Below are positions 1-8,319 of a stretch of DNA of 64,000 nucleotides, piece by piece. The DNA comes from Streptomyces sp. CNQ-509. GTDB lineage: Bacteria > Actinomycetota > Actinomycetes > Streptomycetales > Streptomycetaceae. Numbering within the stretch: the first letter of the stretch is position 1; each line of letters begins with the position of its first letter. A program made the translations under genes and the position numbers. Location of the stretch: positions 1,247,501 through 1,311,500 of the forward strand of contig NZ_CP011492.1 of the NCBI RefSeq assembly GCF_001011035.1. Direction: 5' to 3'. The notes under the pieces are model-generated. The model did not search any database and was not told where the DNA came from. It was given only the letters and a program-made list of their open reading frames with translations.

Positions 1-639
1 GGGCTGTCCGTCGGGCTGCAGGCGCGCGTCGAGGTGGAGAGCGGCGACAACGAGTACAAGCAGGACATCGAGTTCCACCGGCAGCGGCTCGGCGGCGCCT
101 TCGAGATCCAGCCGAACGCCGTGCACAACGTGTCGTTCAGCCTGGACGTCCCCTGGGAGACGCCGGTGACGTCCGTCATGGGGCAGCGGCTGCCGGGGAT
201 GAACGTGGGGGTGACGACCGAGCTGGAGATCGCCCGGGCGGTGGACTCGCTGGACCTCGACCCGATCTCCGTGCACCCGCTGCCCGCGCAGCAGGCGATC
301 CTCGACGCCTTCGGCGGGCTGGGCTTCCGCTTCAAGAGCGCGGACCTGGAGCGCGGGCACATCCGCGGCACCCGGCAGCGGCTGCCGTTCTACCAGGAGA
401 TCGAGTTCTACGCGCCGCAGCAGTACCGCGGGCTGACGGCCGTGGAGCTGACGTTCCTCGCCGACGGGCACCAGATGGACGTCGTGCTGGAGATGGACAA
501 GAAGCCGGGGCTGTTCACGGACGGCGGCGACTCGTTCCGGATGTTCCAGGTAGGGCTCACCGACTTCCAGCAGACGGACTGGTCCGCGTACCTGAACCAG
601 TGGATCTCCGAGGTCGGGTCGCGGCGCAACTGGTTCTGA
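1..639 (+). CDS. Spo0M-family sporulation-control protein, 5' end outside the window
   Basis: The reading frame is open from base 1, so the true start lies upstream; 212 residues are visible against about 250 in the family. The conserved Spo0M (PF07070) core is plain: VMGQRLPGMNVG, TELEIARAVDSLDLDP, HPLPAQQAILDAF and LPFYQEIEFY occur in the family order. Spo0M proteins have an arrestin-like beta-sandwich fold and influence the timing of sporulation in Bacillus; Streptomyces carries homologues of unproven role. The family assignment is firm and the role in this organism is inferred. A GTG at 34 is an internal codon, not the start. Confidence 0.88.
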   Translation, partial: GLSVGLQARVEVESGDNEYKQDIEFHRQRLGGAFEIQPNAVHNVSFSLDVPWETPVTSVMGQRLPGMNVGVTTELEIARAVDSLDLDPISVHPLPAQQAILDAFGGLGFRFKSADLERGHIRGTRQRLPFYQEIEFYAPQQYRGLTAVELTFLADGHQMDVVLEMDKKPGLFTDGGDSFRMFQVGLTDFQQTDWSAYLNQWISEVGSRRNWF

Positions 640-765
640 GCCGCACGTCGTGTGGCGGCGGCGTCCCTGCCGCTGCTCGTTAGGCTGACCGCCGTGGCGG
701 GTACCGCGTGTCCGCGTACCCGCCACGCCGTGTCCTTGCGTCACAGCCACCCGGAGGTGTCTCAC

Positions 766-1305
766 GTGCCCGAGCAGAACCGGCCGCCGCTGCCCCACGA
801 CTTCCATCCCGCGGTGCCGTCGTTCACCGTCACCAGCGACGACGTGCGGGAGGGCGCCCCTCTGCCCGACGCGCAGATCGGGGCGAAGGGCAACACCTCG
901 CCGCAGTTGCGCTGGTCGGGGTTCCCGGAGGGGACGAAGAGCTTCGCCGTCACCTGCTACGACCCGGACGCGCCGACCGGCAGCGGGTTCTGGCACTGGT
1001 CGGTGTTCGACATCCCGCTGTCGGTGACGGAGCTGCCCGCGGGCGCGGGCACCGGCGACATGGCCGGGCTGCCGCAGGGTGCGGTGACCGTACGGAACGA
1101 TGCCGGGACCCACGACTTCACGGGGGCGGCCCCGCCGCCCGGTGACGGTGAGCACCGGTACGTGTTCACGGTGTACGCGGTGGACCAGGAGAAGCTGGGT
1201 CCCGACGCGTCGGCGACGCCGGCCGTCGTGGGCTTCAACCTCCGCTTCCACACCCTCGCGAGGGCGCAGCTCATCGGCACCCACGAGGAGCCCGCGGCGG
1301 GCTGA
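766..1305 (+). CDS. YbhB/YbcL-type (PEBP, Raf-kinase-inhibitor-like) protein
   Basis: 179-residue soluble protein of the phosphatidylethanolamine-binding family. The anion-binding signature [13 protein letters not shown] (about residues 66-78) and the later [11 protein letters not shown] block are present. Bacterial members are small cytosolic proteins with a ligand pocket; their biological role is largely unknown. GTG 766 is preferred because GGAGG lies 7-12 bases upstream and the protein then matches family length; an upstream in-frame extension to 652 is rich in Arg and low complexity. It stands alone between Spo0M and an HNH nuclease. Family call firm, function unknown. Confidence 0.85.
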   Translation: MPEQNRPPLPHDFHPAVPSFTVTSDDVREGAPLPDAQIGAKGNTSPQLRWSGFPEGTKSFAVTCYDPDAPTGSGFWHWSVFDIPLSVTELPAGAGTGDMAGLPQGAVTVRNDAGTHDFTGAAPPPGDGEHRYVFTVYAVDQEKLGPDASATPAVVGFNLRFHTLARAQLIGTHEEPAAG

Positions 1306-1386
1306 AATTGCGTTGTCGCGGCCGATCTCCCGGGGCAGAGTGGAGCCACCTCGCCGCTCGGCGGGGCCTGTCGGGAGGTGACCGGG

Positions 1387-1914
1387 ATGCGCGAGACGCT
1401 GGTGCTCAACGCGAGCTTCGAGCCGTTGTCGACGGTGTCGCTCCGCCGTGCGGTGGTGCTGGTGCTCCAGGACAAGGCCGTGGTCGAGCAGGCGCACTCC
1501 GGTATGCGGCTCCGGGCGGCGAGCGTGGAGCTGCCGGTGCCCCAGGTGATCCGGCTCTGCCGGTACGTGCGGGTGCCGTTCCGAAGACGCGCGCCGTGGT
1601 CGCGGCGGGGTGTGCTGGTGCGCGACCGGCACCGGTGCGCGTACTGCGGCCGGCGCGCGACGACCGTGGACCACGTCCTGCCGCGCTCGCTGGGCGGCGG
1701 GGACACCTGGCTGAACACGGTGGCGTCGTGCGCCGCGGACAACCACCGCAAGGCGGACCGGACGCCGGAGCAGGCGGGGATGCGGCTGCTGCGGCGGCCC
1801 TTCGAGCCGACGCCGGCGGACGCGCTGCTGCTGGCGCTGGGAGTGCGCGAGCAGGAGCAGTTGCCGGAGTGGCTGGTGCCGCCGGAGGGCCGCGAGGTGA
1901 GTGTCGCCGCGTGA
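1387..1914 (+). CDS. HNH endonuclease
   Basis: 175 residues. The C-terminal half carries a CxxC zinc-type knuckle (CAYCGRR), then the HNH core TVDHVLPRSLGGGDTWLN and a final NHRKADRTP, the standard arrangement of the small HNH nucleases widespread in actinobacteria. The N-terminal half (LVLNASFEPLSTVSLRRAVVLVL) is the extension typical of this subfamily. The substrate is unknown; such genes are usually chromosomal housekeeping genes, not phage parts. ATG 1387 has a GGGAGG about 8 bases upstream, better than the in-frame GTG 1378 that lies within that Shine-Dalgarno sequence. Confidence 0.87.
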   Translation: MRETLVLNASFEPLSTVSLRRAVVLVLQDKAVVEQAHSGMRLRAASVELPVPQVIRLCRYVRVPFRRRAPWSRRGVLVRDRHRCAYCGRRATTVDHVLPRSLGGGDTWLNTVASCAADNHRKADRTPEQAGMRLLRRPFEPTPADALLLALGVREQEQLPEWLVPPEGREVSVAA

Positions 1915-1954
1915 GCTCCGGCGCGTGAGCGCCCCGTCCGCGCGGTACGGAGAA

Positions 1955-1994
1955 GAGCCCGCCCCCGGTCGTTGCGACGACCGGGGGCGGGCTC
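1955..1994. terminator. Bidirectional hairpin terminator between the HNH and SPFH genes
   Basis: Perfect 18-bp inverted repeat (1955-1972 with 1977-1994) around a 4-base TGCG loop. It sits between two convergent genes (stops at 1914 and 2026) and has no U-tract, as is usual in Streptomyces. Its position suggests it ends transcripts from both sides. Confidence 0.75.
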
Positions 1995-2025
1995 GTGTCG
2001 TAGGACGCGTCTGGGCGCCGCGGGT

Positions 2026-2988
2026 CTACTCCAGCGGGGGCTGCTCGCGGTAGGTGGGCGCCTTGCGGGTGCTCGTCTTGGGGGCGGCGCCGTCGCCGCC
2101 CCCGGTGGGCGAGGGGGGGCCGAAGTTGCCCAGGGCGCCGCCGAGTCCCTTGAGGGCGTCGCCGATCTCGCTGGGCACGATCCAGAGCTTGTTCGCGTCG
2201 CCCTCGGCGATCTTCGGCAGCATCTGCAGGTACTGGTACGACAGCAGCTTCTGGTCCGGGTCGCCGGCGTGGATGGACTCGAAGACCGTGCGGATGGCCT
2301 GCGCCTCGCCCTCGGCGCGCAGCGCCGCGGAGCGGGCCTCGCCCTCGGCCCGGAGGATCGCGGCCTGCTTCTCACCCTCGGCGGTGAGGATCTCGGACTG
2401 CCGGACGCCCTCCGCGGTGAGGATCGCGGCGCGCTTGTCGCGGTCGGCGCGCATCTGCTTCTCCATCGAGTCCTGGATGGAGGTGGGCGGCTCGATGGCC
2501 TTCAGCTCGACGCGGTTGACGCGGATGCCCCAGCGGCCGGTGGCCTCGTCGAGGACACCGCGCAGCGCGGCGTTGATCTCCTCACGGGAGGTGAGGGTGC
2601 GCTCCAGGTCCATGCCGCCGATGATGTTGCGCAGGGTGGTGACGGTGAGCTGCTCGATGGCCTGGATGTAGCTGGCGACCTCGTACGTGGCGGCGCGGGC
2701 GTCGGTGACCTGGTAGTAGATGACCGTGTCGATGTTCACCACCAGGTTGTCCTGGGTGATCACGGGTTGCGGTGGGAACGGCACGACTTGTTCGCGCAGG
2801 TCGACGCGGTTGCGGATGGTGTCGATGAACGGCACCACGATGTTGAGGCCGGCGTTGAGGGTGCGGGTGTAGCGGCCGAAGCGCTCCACGATGGCCGCAC
2901 TGGCCTGCGGGATGACCTGGATCGTCTTGATGAGTGCGATGAAGACGAGCACCACCAGGATGATCAGGACGATGATGATCGGCTGCAT
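2026..2988 (-). CDS. SPFH/Band 7 (stomatin-like) membrane protein
   Basis: 320 residues. One N-terminal membrane anchor (IIIVLIILVVLVFIALI, residues 4-20) is followed by the SPFH domain (about 25-190: AAIVERFGRYTRTLNAGLNIVVPFID, LREQVVPFPPQPVITQDN) and an Ala/Glu-rich coiled coil (AEGEKQAAILRAEGEARSAALRAEGEAQA, split over about 200-250). Stomatin-type proteins oligomerise on membranes and typically pair with an NfeD protein, which is exactly the neighbouring gene 3071-3490. A Gly/Pro-rich tail ends the protein. ATG 2988 begins directly at the anchor. Likely role: membrane microdomain or protease quality control (inference). Confidence 0.92.
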   Translation of the reverse strand: MQPIIIVLIILVVLVFIALIKTIQVIPQASAAIVERFGRYTRTLNAGLNIVVPFIDTIRNRVDLREQVVPFPPQPVITQDNLVVNIDTVIYYQVTDARAATYEVASYIQAIEQLTVTTLRNIIGGMDLERTLTSREEINAALRGVLDEATGRWGIRVNRVELKAIEPPTSIQDSMEKQMRADRDKRAAILTAEGVRQSEILTAEGEKQAAILRAEGEARSAALRAEGEAQAIRTVFESIHAGDPDQKLLSYQYLQMLPKIAEGDANKLWIVPSEIGDALKGLGGALGNFGPPSPTGGGDGAAPKTSTRKAPTYREQPPLE

Positions 2989-3070
2989 GCTGCTCCCCGG
3001 TTAGTGATCCAATTGTGCGGCCCAGCCGCCGAGTGTGGCAGAACGGCCCTGCCCGTAAGGGCGCTTCCGG

Positions 3071-3490
3071 TCACATGACGACGGCGGTCGCACCGTCGAT
3101 GTCCACAACATCGACCGTCCGGCCGGGCTCGTAAACCTCACCCGAGTCGAGCGCCCGGGCGCTCCACACCTCGCCGGCGAGCTTGATGCGCCCCCCTGTG
3201 CCGTCGACGCGCTCCAGCACCACCGCCTGTCTGCCCTTGAGGGCGTCGGTGCCCGTCGTCGCTCCGCCCTGGCCGCGATGGCGGCGCGCCACCGGCCGTA
3301 CGGCGGCGATGAGGGCGGTCGAGACGACCGCGAAGACGATCACTTGCACGACCAGGCCGCCCCCCAGGCCGGCCGTCACCGCGGCGGCGACCGCGCCGAC
3401 CGAGAACATGCCGAACTCCGGCATGGCGGTCAGCACCAGGGGAATGCCCATGCCCACGGCGGCGATCAGCCACCACACCCATGCATCCAC
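3071..3490 (-). CDS. NfeD-family membrane protein, partner of the SPFH protein
   Basis: About 139 residues: two to three membrane segments in the first half (WWLIAAVGMGIPLVL; VGAVAAAVTAGLGGGLVVQVIVFAVVSTALIAAV) followed by the soluble OB-fold NfeD C-domain (GRQAVVLERVDGTGGRIKL, GEVWSARAL, YEPGRTVDVVDIDGATAVV). NfeD short forms usually lie beside stomatin genes and form a membrane complex with them; that pairing is kept here, with an 82-base gap. The start is uncertain: GTG 3490 is chosen, but a TTG at 3514 is in frame and neither has a clear Shine-Dalgarno sequence. Confidence 0.85.
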   Translation of the reverse strand: MDAWVWWLIAAVGMGIPLVLTAMPEFGMFSVGAVAAAVTAGLGGGLVVQVIVFAVVSTALIAAVRPVARRHRGQGGATTGTDALKGRQAVVLERVDGTGGRIKLAGEVWSARALDSGEVYEPGRTVDVVDIDGATAVVM

Positions 3491-3588
3491 AGGTCCAATG
3501 CTATTGCGGGGCAAGGGATTCGGGACAGATGCCCGAGGGCTGTGACCGGGAAGCTACGTCTGTCGTGGGCCGGTTGGCCGGGCGGGCG

Positions 3589-4386
3589 CTACGCCTTCGA
3601 CATGGGGAGGCCCTGCGCGGTCCAGCGGTCGCCCGCGCGGTCGAGGACGAGCGGGAGGCCGAAGCAGAGCGAGAGGTTGCGCGAGGTCAGTTCGGCTTCG
3701 ATCGGTCCGGCGGCGAGGACCTTGCCCTGCCGGATCATCAGCACGTGCGTGAAGCCCGGGGGGATCTCCTCGACGTGGTGCGTCACCATGATCATCGAGG
3801 GCGCGTACGGGTCGCGGGCGAGCCGACCGAGGCGGCGTACGAGGTCCTCGCGGCCGCCGAGGTCGAGGCCGGCGGCGGGCTCGTCGAGGAGGAGCAGTTC
3901 GGGGTCGGTCATCATGGCTCGGGCGATCTGGGTGCGCTTGCGCTCGCCCTCGGAGAGGGTGCCGAATCTCCGGTCCAGGTACTCGCTCATGCCGAGGCGG
4001 TCGAGGAACGCCTTGGCGCGGTCCTCGTCGACGGCCTCGTAGCGCTCCTGCCAGGTGGCGGTCATGCCGTATGCGGCGGTGAGGACGGTCTGCAGGACGG
4101 TCTGGCTCTTGGGCAGCTTCTCGGAGAGCGCGGCGCTGGCCATGCCGATGCGGGGGCGGAGCTCGAAGACGTCGACACCGCCGAGTTTCTCGCCGAGGAT
4201 CTGGACGGTGCCGGCGGACGGGAAGAGGTAGCTGGAGGCGATGTTCAACAGCGTGGTCTTACCCGCGCCGTTGGGGCCGAGGATGATCCACCGCTCGCCC
4301 TCCGCGACCGACCAGGAGACCTGTTCGACCAGAGCTCTGCCGTCGCGGACCACCGATACGTCCACCAGCTCCAGTACATCGCTCAT
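3589..4386 (-). CDS. ABC transporter ATP-binding protein (YlmA/YheI-like single ATPase)
   Basis: 265 residues with one nucleotide-binding domain: Walker A GPNGAGKTT (about residue 40), signature LSEGERKRTQIARAMM (about 152) and Walker B LLLLDEPAAGLD, followed by the H-loop VTHHVEEIPPG. The HHVEEIP switch is typical of the YlmA/ModF-like group of lone ATPases without an adjacent permease, and no permease lies nearby. The signature has SEGE in place of the usual SGGQ. ATG 4386 is selected; the frame stays open far upstream but that stretch is antisense to the next gene. Confidence 0.85.
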   Translation of the reverse strand: MSDVLELVDVSVVRDGRALVEQVSWSVAEGERWIILGPNGAGKTTLLNIASSYLFPSAGTVQILGEKLGGVDVFELRPRIGMASAALSEKLPKSQTVLQTVLTAAYGMTATWQERYEAVDEDRAKAFLDRLGMSEYLDRRFGTLSEGERKRTQIARAMMTDPELLLLDEPAAGLDLGGREDLVRRLGRLARDPYAPSMIMVTHHVEEIPPGFTHVLMIRQGKVLAAGPIEAELTSRNLSLCFGLPLVLDRAGDRWTAQGLPMSKA

Positions 4387-4501
4387 GAGCGTGCCGTCTC
4401 CCCTTGCAGTGTCGGTCCTTCGTACGCGGTGCGCGCCTGCGACACCGCCCCAGGGCAAACCTACGCCACGCGATGTCGGACCCGGTCCGTAGGCTGGTGC
4501 C

Positions 4502-5299
4502 ATGCTCGAAGAACCACGTTCAGGCCGGCTGGCGGCCTGGGGAAATGCCCTGCTTTCCGGGCACATCTCGCCCGACGAGGCCGCGGAGCGCATCGTCGCG
4601 GACGACGCCGGGCACCGGGTGGCGGGGCTGCCGGAGGAGGAGTCCGCGGAGGGAGTGGCCCTGACGATGGCGCTGGGGCGGCTGCGGGCGCTGGGCGCGA
4701 AGGGCCTGCGGGTGGCGCTGCCGGTGCCGGGGCATCCGCTGGGCCTGGCCGGGCCGCCGGAGTTCAACGCGCGGGCGCTGGACGCCGGCGAGGCGGTGCT
4801 GGCCACCGGGGGGCCGCCGCTGGGGTTGGTGCCGGAGGTCTGGTCGGTGGGTCCGGAGGGCGACGAGGTGGTCCGGGTGCGCTGGCGCTGCCTGCCGGTG
4901 CGGGACGCGCCGCCGGCGGACGTGCCGTCGCTGGGCGAGGCGGAGCGGGAGCTGGCGGAGGCGATGCGGGACGCCACGGAGGTGCTGTCGCGGCTGGACG
5001 TGGCGGGGTCCGGGCCGGTCGCGGAGGCGGCACTGGCGGCGTACCGGGCGCGGGCGGACCGCGGGCGCGAGGTGCTGGCGCCGGGGTATCCGCCGCGGGC
5101 GGTGCGGGTGCTGGAGCTGGCGCAGCGGGTGGGGGCGCTGGTGGAGATCGCCCGGGATCCCGGCGAGGGGCACGGGGCGGCGGTCAGCGCGGGGCAGATA
5201 GCGGCTCGCGGGGAGGCTTTGCGGCCGTTGGAGCGGACGGCGCGGCGGGCGCGGGTGGCGGCGTACAACGCGTTCGTGGAGGAGCTGGAGCGGGGCTGA
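4502..5299 (+). CDS. Conserved actinobacterial protein of unknown function
   Basis: 265 residues, no family that I can name. It is acidic, Ala/Glu-rich and has no signal peptide or membrane segment, so probably cytosolic. It begins MLEEPRSGRLAAWGNALLSG, contains a Pro/Gly-rich middle (LRVALPVPGHPLGLAGPPEFN) and ends with long helices (about 165-265). Strong third-position GC bias and divergence from the ABC gene with a 115-base promoter gap support it as real. A role with the divergent ATPase is possible but only positional. Confidence 0.75.
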   Translation: MLEEPRSGRLAAWGNALLSGHISPDEAAERIVADDAGHRVAGLPEEESAEGVALTMALGRLRALGAKGLRVALPVPGHPLGLAGPPEFNARALDAGEAVLATGGPPLGLVPEVWSVGPEGDEVVRVRWRCLPVRDAPPADVPSLGEAERELAEAMRDATEVLSRLDVAGSGPVAEAALAAYRARADRGREVLAPGYPPRAVRVLELAQRVGALVEIARDPGEGHGAAVSAGQIAARGEALRPLERTARRARVAAYNAFVEELERG

Positions 5300-5388
5300 C
5301 GTGCTGGGGGCGGGCTCCTTCCGCCTCGCGGCGGTCGGCGGGGAGCGGCGGGACCGACGTGCGGGGCGCGCGGGGGCGAGCGGCGGCG

Positions 5389-5425
5389 CGTACGCCCCCC
5401 GCGGTCGTGCCGTGGGGGGCGTACG
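5389..5425. terminator. Hairpin between convergent genes
   Basis: Perfect 12-bp stem (5389-5400 with 5414-5425, CGTACGCCCCCC and its complement) with a 13-base loop. It lies just past the stop of the upstream gene (5299) and of the opposing chaplin gene (5445), so it can serve both. Confidence 0.6.
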
Positions 5426-5444
5426 GGACGGAAGGTGCGCTCGG

Positions 5445-5684
5445 TCAGGCGTTGACGCCGGTGTTGCCGAACGGCGCGTTCAGCAGGCCGACGACGGTGA
5501 TGTTGTTGCCGACGAGGTTCACCGGAAGGTGCACGGGGAACTGGGACACGTTCCCCGAGACGACGCCGGGCGAGCCCTGGGCCGTGGCCCCGGCACCGGC
5601 GTCGGCGACCGCCGCGCTCGCCCCGGCACCGGTTGCGAGACCCGCGGTGGCGAGGACGAAGGCGGCCTTCTTCACTGCATGCAT
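5445..5684 (-). CDS. chpE: Short chaplin without cysteines (ChpE-like)
   Basis: 79-residue secreted surfactant protein. An N-terminal Sec signal (KKAAFVLATAGLATGAGASAAVADA, cut after about residue 29) is followed by one chaplin domain: GSPGVVSGNVSQFPVHLPVN, then NITVVGLLNAPFGN. Chaplins self-assemble into amyloid rodlets that let aerial hyphae break surface tension. Most short chaplins have two Cys; this one has none (VNLVGNN and NTGVNA replace the Cys positions), as in S. coelicolor ChpE. ATG 5684 has AGGAGG about 10 bases upstream. A second chaplin lies 209 bases upstream on the same strand. Confidence 0.92.
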   Translation of the reverse strand: MHAVKKAAFVLATAGLATGAGASAAVADAGAGATAQGSPGVVSGNVSQFPVHLPVNLVGNNITVVGLLNAPFGNTGVNA

Positions 5685-5893
5685 GGAAAGTCGTTCCTCC
5701 TGTTGGCTGCGCACACCCCGGCTCGGGGGTGCATGCTGCGCAACGGCTGGGGAGTCCAGCGGACACGCCGCGGCGGCCCGGGCCCACCGTTCGGCGCAAG
5801 GGAACGGCGATCGTACGACCGCGGCGAGCGGACCGGACCGGCCCGCCGGGCGGTGCCCGGGGGCCGGTTCCGGTGCCGGCAGACCGCGGTCCT

Positions 5894-6139
5894 TCAGCGG
5901 TTGAGGCAGAGGTTGCCGAACGCCGGGTTCAGCGCGCCGACGACGGTGGCGGTGTTGCCGCAGGCGTTCACGGGCACGTGGACCGGCGCCTGGATCAGGT
6001 TGCCGGAGCCGATGCCCGGCGAGCCGACGGCCTGGCCGCCGGCGGCCGCGCCGCCGTGCGCGGCGGCCATGCCCGCGCCGGCCATGGCCAGGCCGCCGGC
6101 GGCGATGGTGAGGGCCGCAGCCCGCTTCAGGTTCCGCAT
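5894..6139 (-). CDS. Short chaplin with the two conserved cysteines
   Basis: 81 residues: signal peptide MRNLKRAAALTIAAGGLAMA continuing to about residue 28, then a chaplin domain (GSPGIGSGNLIQAPVHVPVN-ACGNT-ATVVGALNPAFGNLCLN) with Cys in both expected positions for an intramolecular disulphide. It belongs with the short chaplins ChpD-ChpH; I cannot say which. ATG 6139 is preceded by GAGGAGG at ideal spacing. Its own 166-base upstream region separates it from the response-regulator gene, and the 209-base gap to the next chaplin contains nothing I can assign. Confidence 0.92.
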   Translation of the reverse strand: MRNLKRAAALTIAAGGLAMAGAGMAAAHGGAAAGGQAVGSPGIGSGNLIQAPVHVPVNACGNTATVVGALNPAFGNLCLNR

Positions 6140-6305
6140 GTGTTCCTCCTCGGGTCGGCCGCGGCGTGTGCCGCGGCGTGCCATGGAGAACGCGGGGGGC
6201 CGGGCGCGGTTGCGCCGGTCGGGCGCCATCTACACGACAGTATGAATCTCGGACCGGAAGACATCGTTCCGGTGGCGCCGGGCCGGGGCCCCGCACATAG
6301 GCGTC

Positions 6306-7001
6306 TCAGCCGCTCAGGCCGTGGCGTACGGCCCAGAGGGCAGCCTGCGTACGGTCCGCCAGGTCGAGCTTCATCAGGATGTTCGACACGTGCGTCTTCA
6401 CGGTCTTCTCCGAGACCACGAGGGCGCGGGCGATCTCCCGGTTCGAGCGGCCGTCTGCGATCAGCGCCAGCACCTCGCGCTCGCGCTCGGTCAGCGTCGT
6501 CCCCCGGCCCTGCGCGGGGCCGCCGCCGGCCTCCGGCGCCAGCAGCGCCCCGGCGACGTCCTGCTGGAGCAGCACATGCCCGGCGTGCACCGAGCGGATC
6601 GCCTTGGCCAGCGCCTCGGGGTCGACGTCCTTGTAGACGTAGCCCGCGGCGCCGGCGCGCAGTGCGGGGACGACGGTGCGCTGCTCGGTGAAGCTGGTGA
6701 TGACCAGCACGCGCGCCGCGCTGCCGGACTCACGGATGCGGCGCAGCGCCTCGATGCCGTCGGTGCCGGGCATCTTCACGTCCATGAGGACCACGTCGGG
6801 CACCAGCTCGGCGGTACGGGCCACGCCCTCGTCCCCGTCGGCGGCCTCGCCGACGACCTCGATGTCGTCCTGCACCTCCAGGAAGGTGCGCAGCCCGCGC
6901 CGTACGACCTGGTGGTCGTCGACCAGCAGCACCCGGATCCGGCCGGAGGCGGCCGTGTCGTCCGGGCCCGCGGTCCGCTGCTTCTCGCCCGTCTCAGCCA
7001 C
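6306..7001 (-). CDS. NarL/FixJ-type two-component response regulator
   Basis: 231 residues. The receiver domain (about 22-140) has the acidic pocket VDDHQ, phospho-acceptor Asp in VVLMDVKMPGTDG, the switch Thr/Ser in VITSF and Lys in VYKDVD. The LuxR helix-turn-helix (about 165-228) reads LTEREREVLALIADGRSNREIARAL ending KTHVSNILMKL (quoted in parts). It is the output partner of the kinase 6994-8160: the kinase stop overlaps this start by 8 bases, indicating translational coupling. It lies directly beside the chaplins, but regulation of them is not shown by the sequence. Confidence 0.93.
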   Translation of the reverse strand: MAETGEKQRTAGPDDTAASGRIRVLLVDDHQVVRRGLRTFLEVQDDIEVVGEAADGDEGVARTAELVPDVVLMDVKMPGTDGIEALRRIRESGSAARVLVITSFTEQRTVVPALRAGAAGYVYKDVDPEALAKAIRSVHAGHVLLQQDVAGALLAPEAGGGPAQGRGTTLTEREREVLALIADGRSNREIARALVVSEKTVKTHVSNILMKLDLADRTQAALWAVRHGLSG

Positions 7002-8160
7002 CGGGCACCTCCATCTCGATCACGGTGCCCTCCCCGGGCGCCGACTGGACGGTCAGGCCGCCGCCGACCCCGGCGGCGCGGTCGCGCATGGACACCAGGC
7101 CCAGGTGGCGGCCGGCGGAGCGGACGGTCTCCGGGTCGAAGCCCCGGCCGTCGTCGCGCACCCGCAGCCGGGCGCCGCGCCCGTACCGGGTGAGGGCGAC
7201 GTCGACCTCACCGGCGTCGGCGTGGCGCAGCGCATTGTGCAGGGCCTCCTGCGCGACCCGTAGCAGCGCCTCCTCCTGCGCCGCGGGCAGGGCGCGCACC
7301 TGCGCGGACGTGAAGGTGACGCGGGCGCGGTGGGCCCGGTCGAGCACCTGCACCTGGGTCGCCAGGGTGGCCACCAGGCCGTCGTCGTCGAGGGCCGCGG
7401 GGCGCAGCTCGACGACGGCGGCGCGCAGTTCGTCCGCGGCGTCCGCGGCGAGCCGCGCGACCTGCTGCAGCTCGCCCTTGGCGCGCGTGGGGTCGCGGTC
7501 GACGAGGGCGGCGGCGGCCTGTGCGGTCAGGCGGAGCGAGAAGAGCTTCTGGGAGACGGCGTCGTGCAGCTCGTGCGCGATGCGGGCGCGCTCGCCCGCG
7601 ATGGTCAGCTCGCGGCTGCGCTCGTAGAGGCGGGCGTTGGTCAGTGCGATGGCGGCGTGGTCGGCGAGGGTACGCAGCAGGGCCTCGTCCTCGGCGCCGA
7701 AGCGGCAGCCGTCGGGTCCCGGCGGGTCGTCCGGCTCGCACTGCTTGTTGGCGAGGAAGAGCGCGCCGAGGACTTCCTCGCCGTCGGCGATGGGGACGCC
7801 GACGAAGTCCCGCAGCCGGGGGTGGGAGCTCGGCCAGCCGCCGAAGCGGGGGTCCTTGCGTACGTCGCCCAGGCGCACCGGCTCGGCGTCCTCCAGCAGT
7901 GCGGCGAGGATGCCGTGCTGGCGGGGCAGCGGGCCGATGGCCTTCCACTGCGCGTCGCTGACACCGTCGACGACGAACTGGGCGAAGCCGCCGTGGTCGT
8001 CCGGCACGCCCAGGGCGGCGTACTCGGCCTGGAGCAGTTCGCGGGCGGACGCGGTGATCGTCTGGAGCACGTCGCGGACCTGCACCTGCCTGCTCATGGC
8101 GAGCAGGGCGCGGCTGACCGCTTCGAGTCCCGCGACCGGTCCTGCGGCGGGTGTGGACAT
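6994..8160 (-). CDS. GAF-domain sensor histidine kinase (HisKA_3 type)
   Basis: 388 residues, soluble. A GAF domain spans about 10-175 (AEYAALGVPD, FVGVPIADGEEVLGALFLANK). The dimerisation helix carries the phospho-acceptor His in RIAHELHDAVSQKLFSLRL (about 200-220) and the HATPase_c domain ends the protein (EALHNALRHADAG; DDGRGFDPE; LGLVSMRDRAAGVGGGL). No membrane segment is visible, so the signal is probably cytosolic: a small ligand, redox state or gas, as in other GAF kinases. ATG 8160 is chosen over an in-frame GTG at 8169. Cognate regulator is the overlapping downstream gene. Confidence 0.92.
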   Translation of the reverse strand: MSTPAAGPVAGLEAVSRALLAMSRQVQVRDVLQTITASARELLQAEYAALGVPDDHGGFAQFVVDGVSDAQWKAIGPLPRQHGILAALLEDAEPVRLGDVRKDPRFGGWPSSHPRLRDFVGVPIADGEEVLGALFLANKQCEPDDPPGPDGCRFGAEDEALLRTLADHAAIALTNARLYERSRELTIAGERARIAHELHDAVSQKLFSLRLTAQAAAALVDRDPTRAKGELQQVARLAADAADELRAAVVELRPAALDDDGLVATLATQVQVLDRAHRARVTFTSAQVRALPAAQEEALLRVAQEALHNALRHADAGEVDVALTRYGRGARLRVRDDGRGFDPETVRSAGRHLGLVSMRDRAAGVGGGLTVQSAPGEGTVIEMEVPGG

Positions 8161-8258
8161 GCAGATCACGCTACCCGCAGGCCCGGTCCCCGTGATCCAG
8201 CCGCGGTCCCGACCCGTATCGGCCCCCGGTCCTAGGCCGCTGTGCCGACCGGGCCAGA

Positions 8259-8306
8259 TGGCTGACGGGCGGCACCCCCCTCACCGGGGGTGCCGCCCGT
8301 CAGCCA
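8259..8306 (-). terminator. Hairpin terminator after the FHA-ABC gene
   Basis: Perfect 21-bp stem (8259-8279 with 8286-8306) and 6-base loop, beginning 14 bases past the stop of the FHA-ABC gene on the minus strand. It separates that gene from the following kinase gene, which is therefore likely to have its own promoter. Confidence 0.75.
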
Positions 8307-8319
8307 GGCGGAGGTGCGC

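Noticed and set aside
957..2375. A 472-codon minus-strand frame across the PEBP, HNH and SPFH genes
   Set aside because: It overlaps three genes with clear domains, crosses a terminator hairpin and is Arg/Ser/Pro-rich noise.
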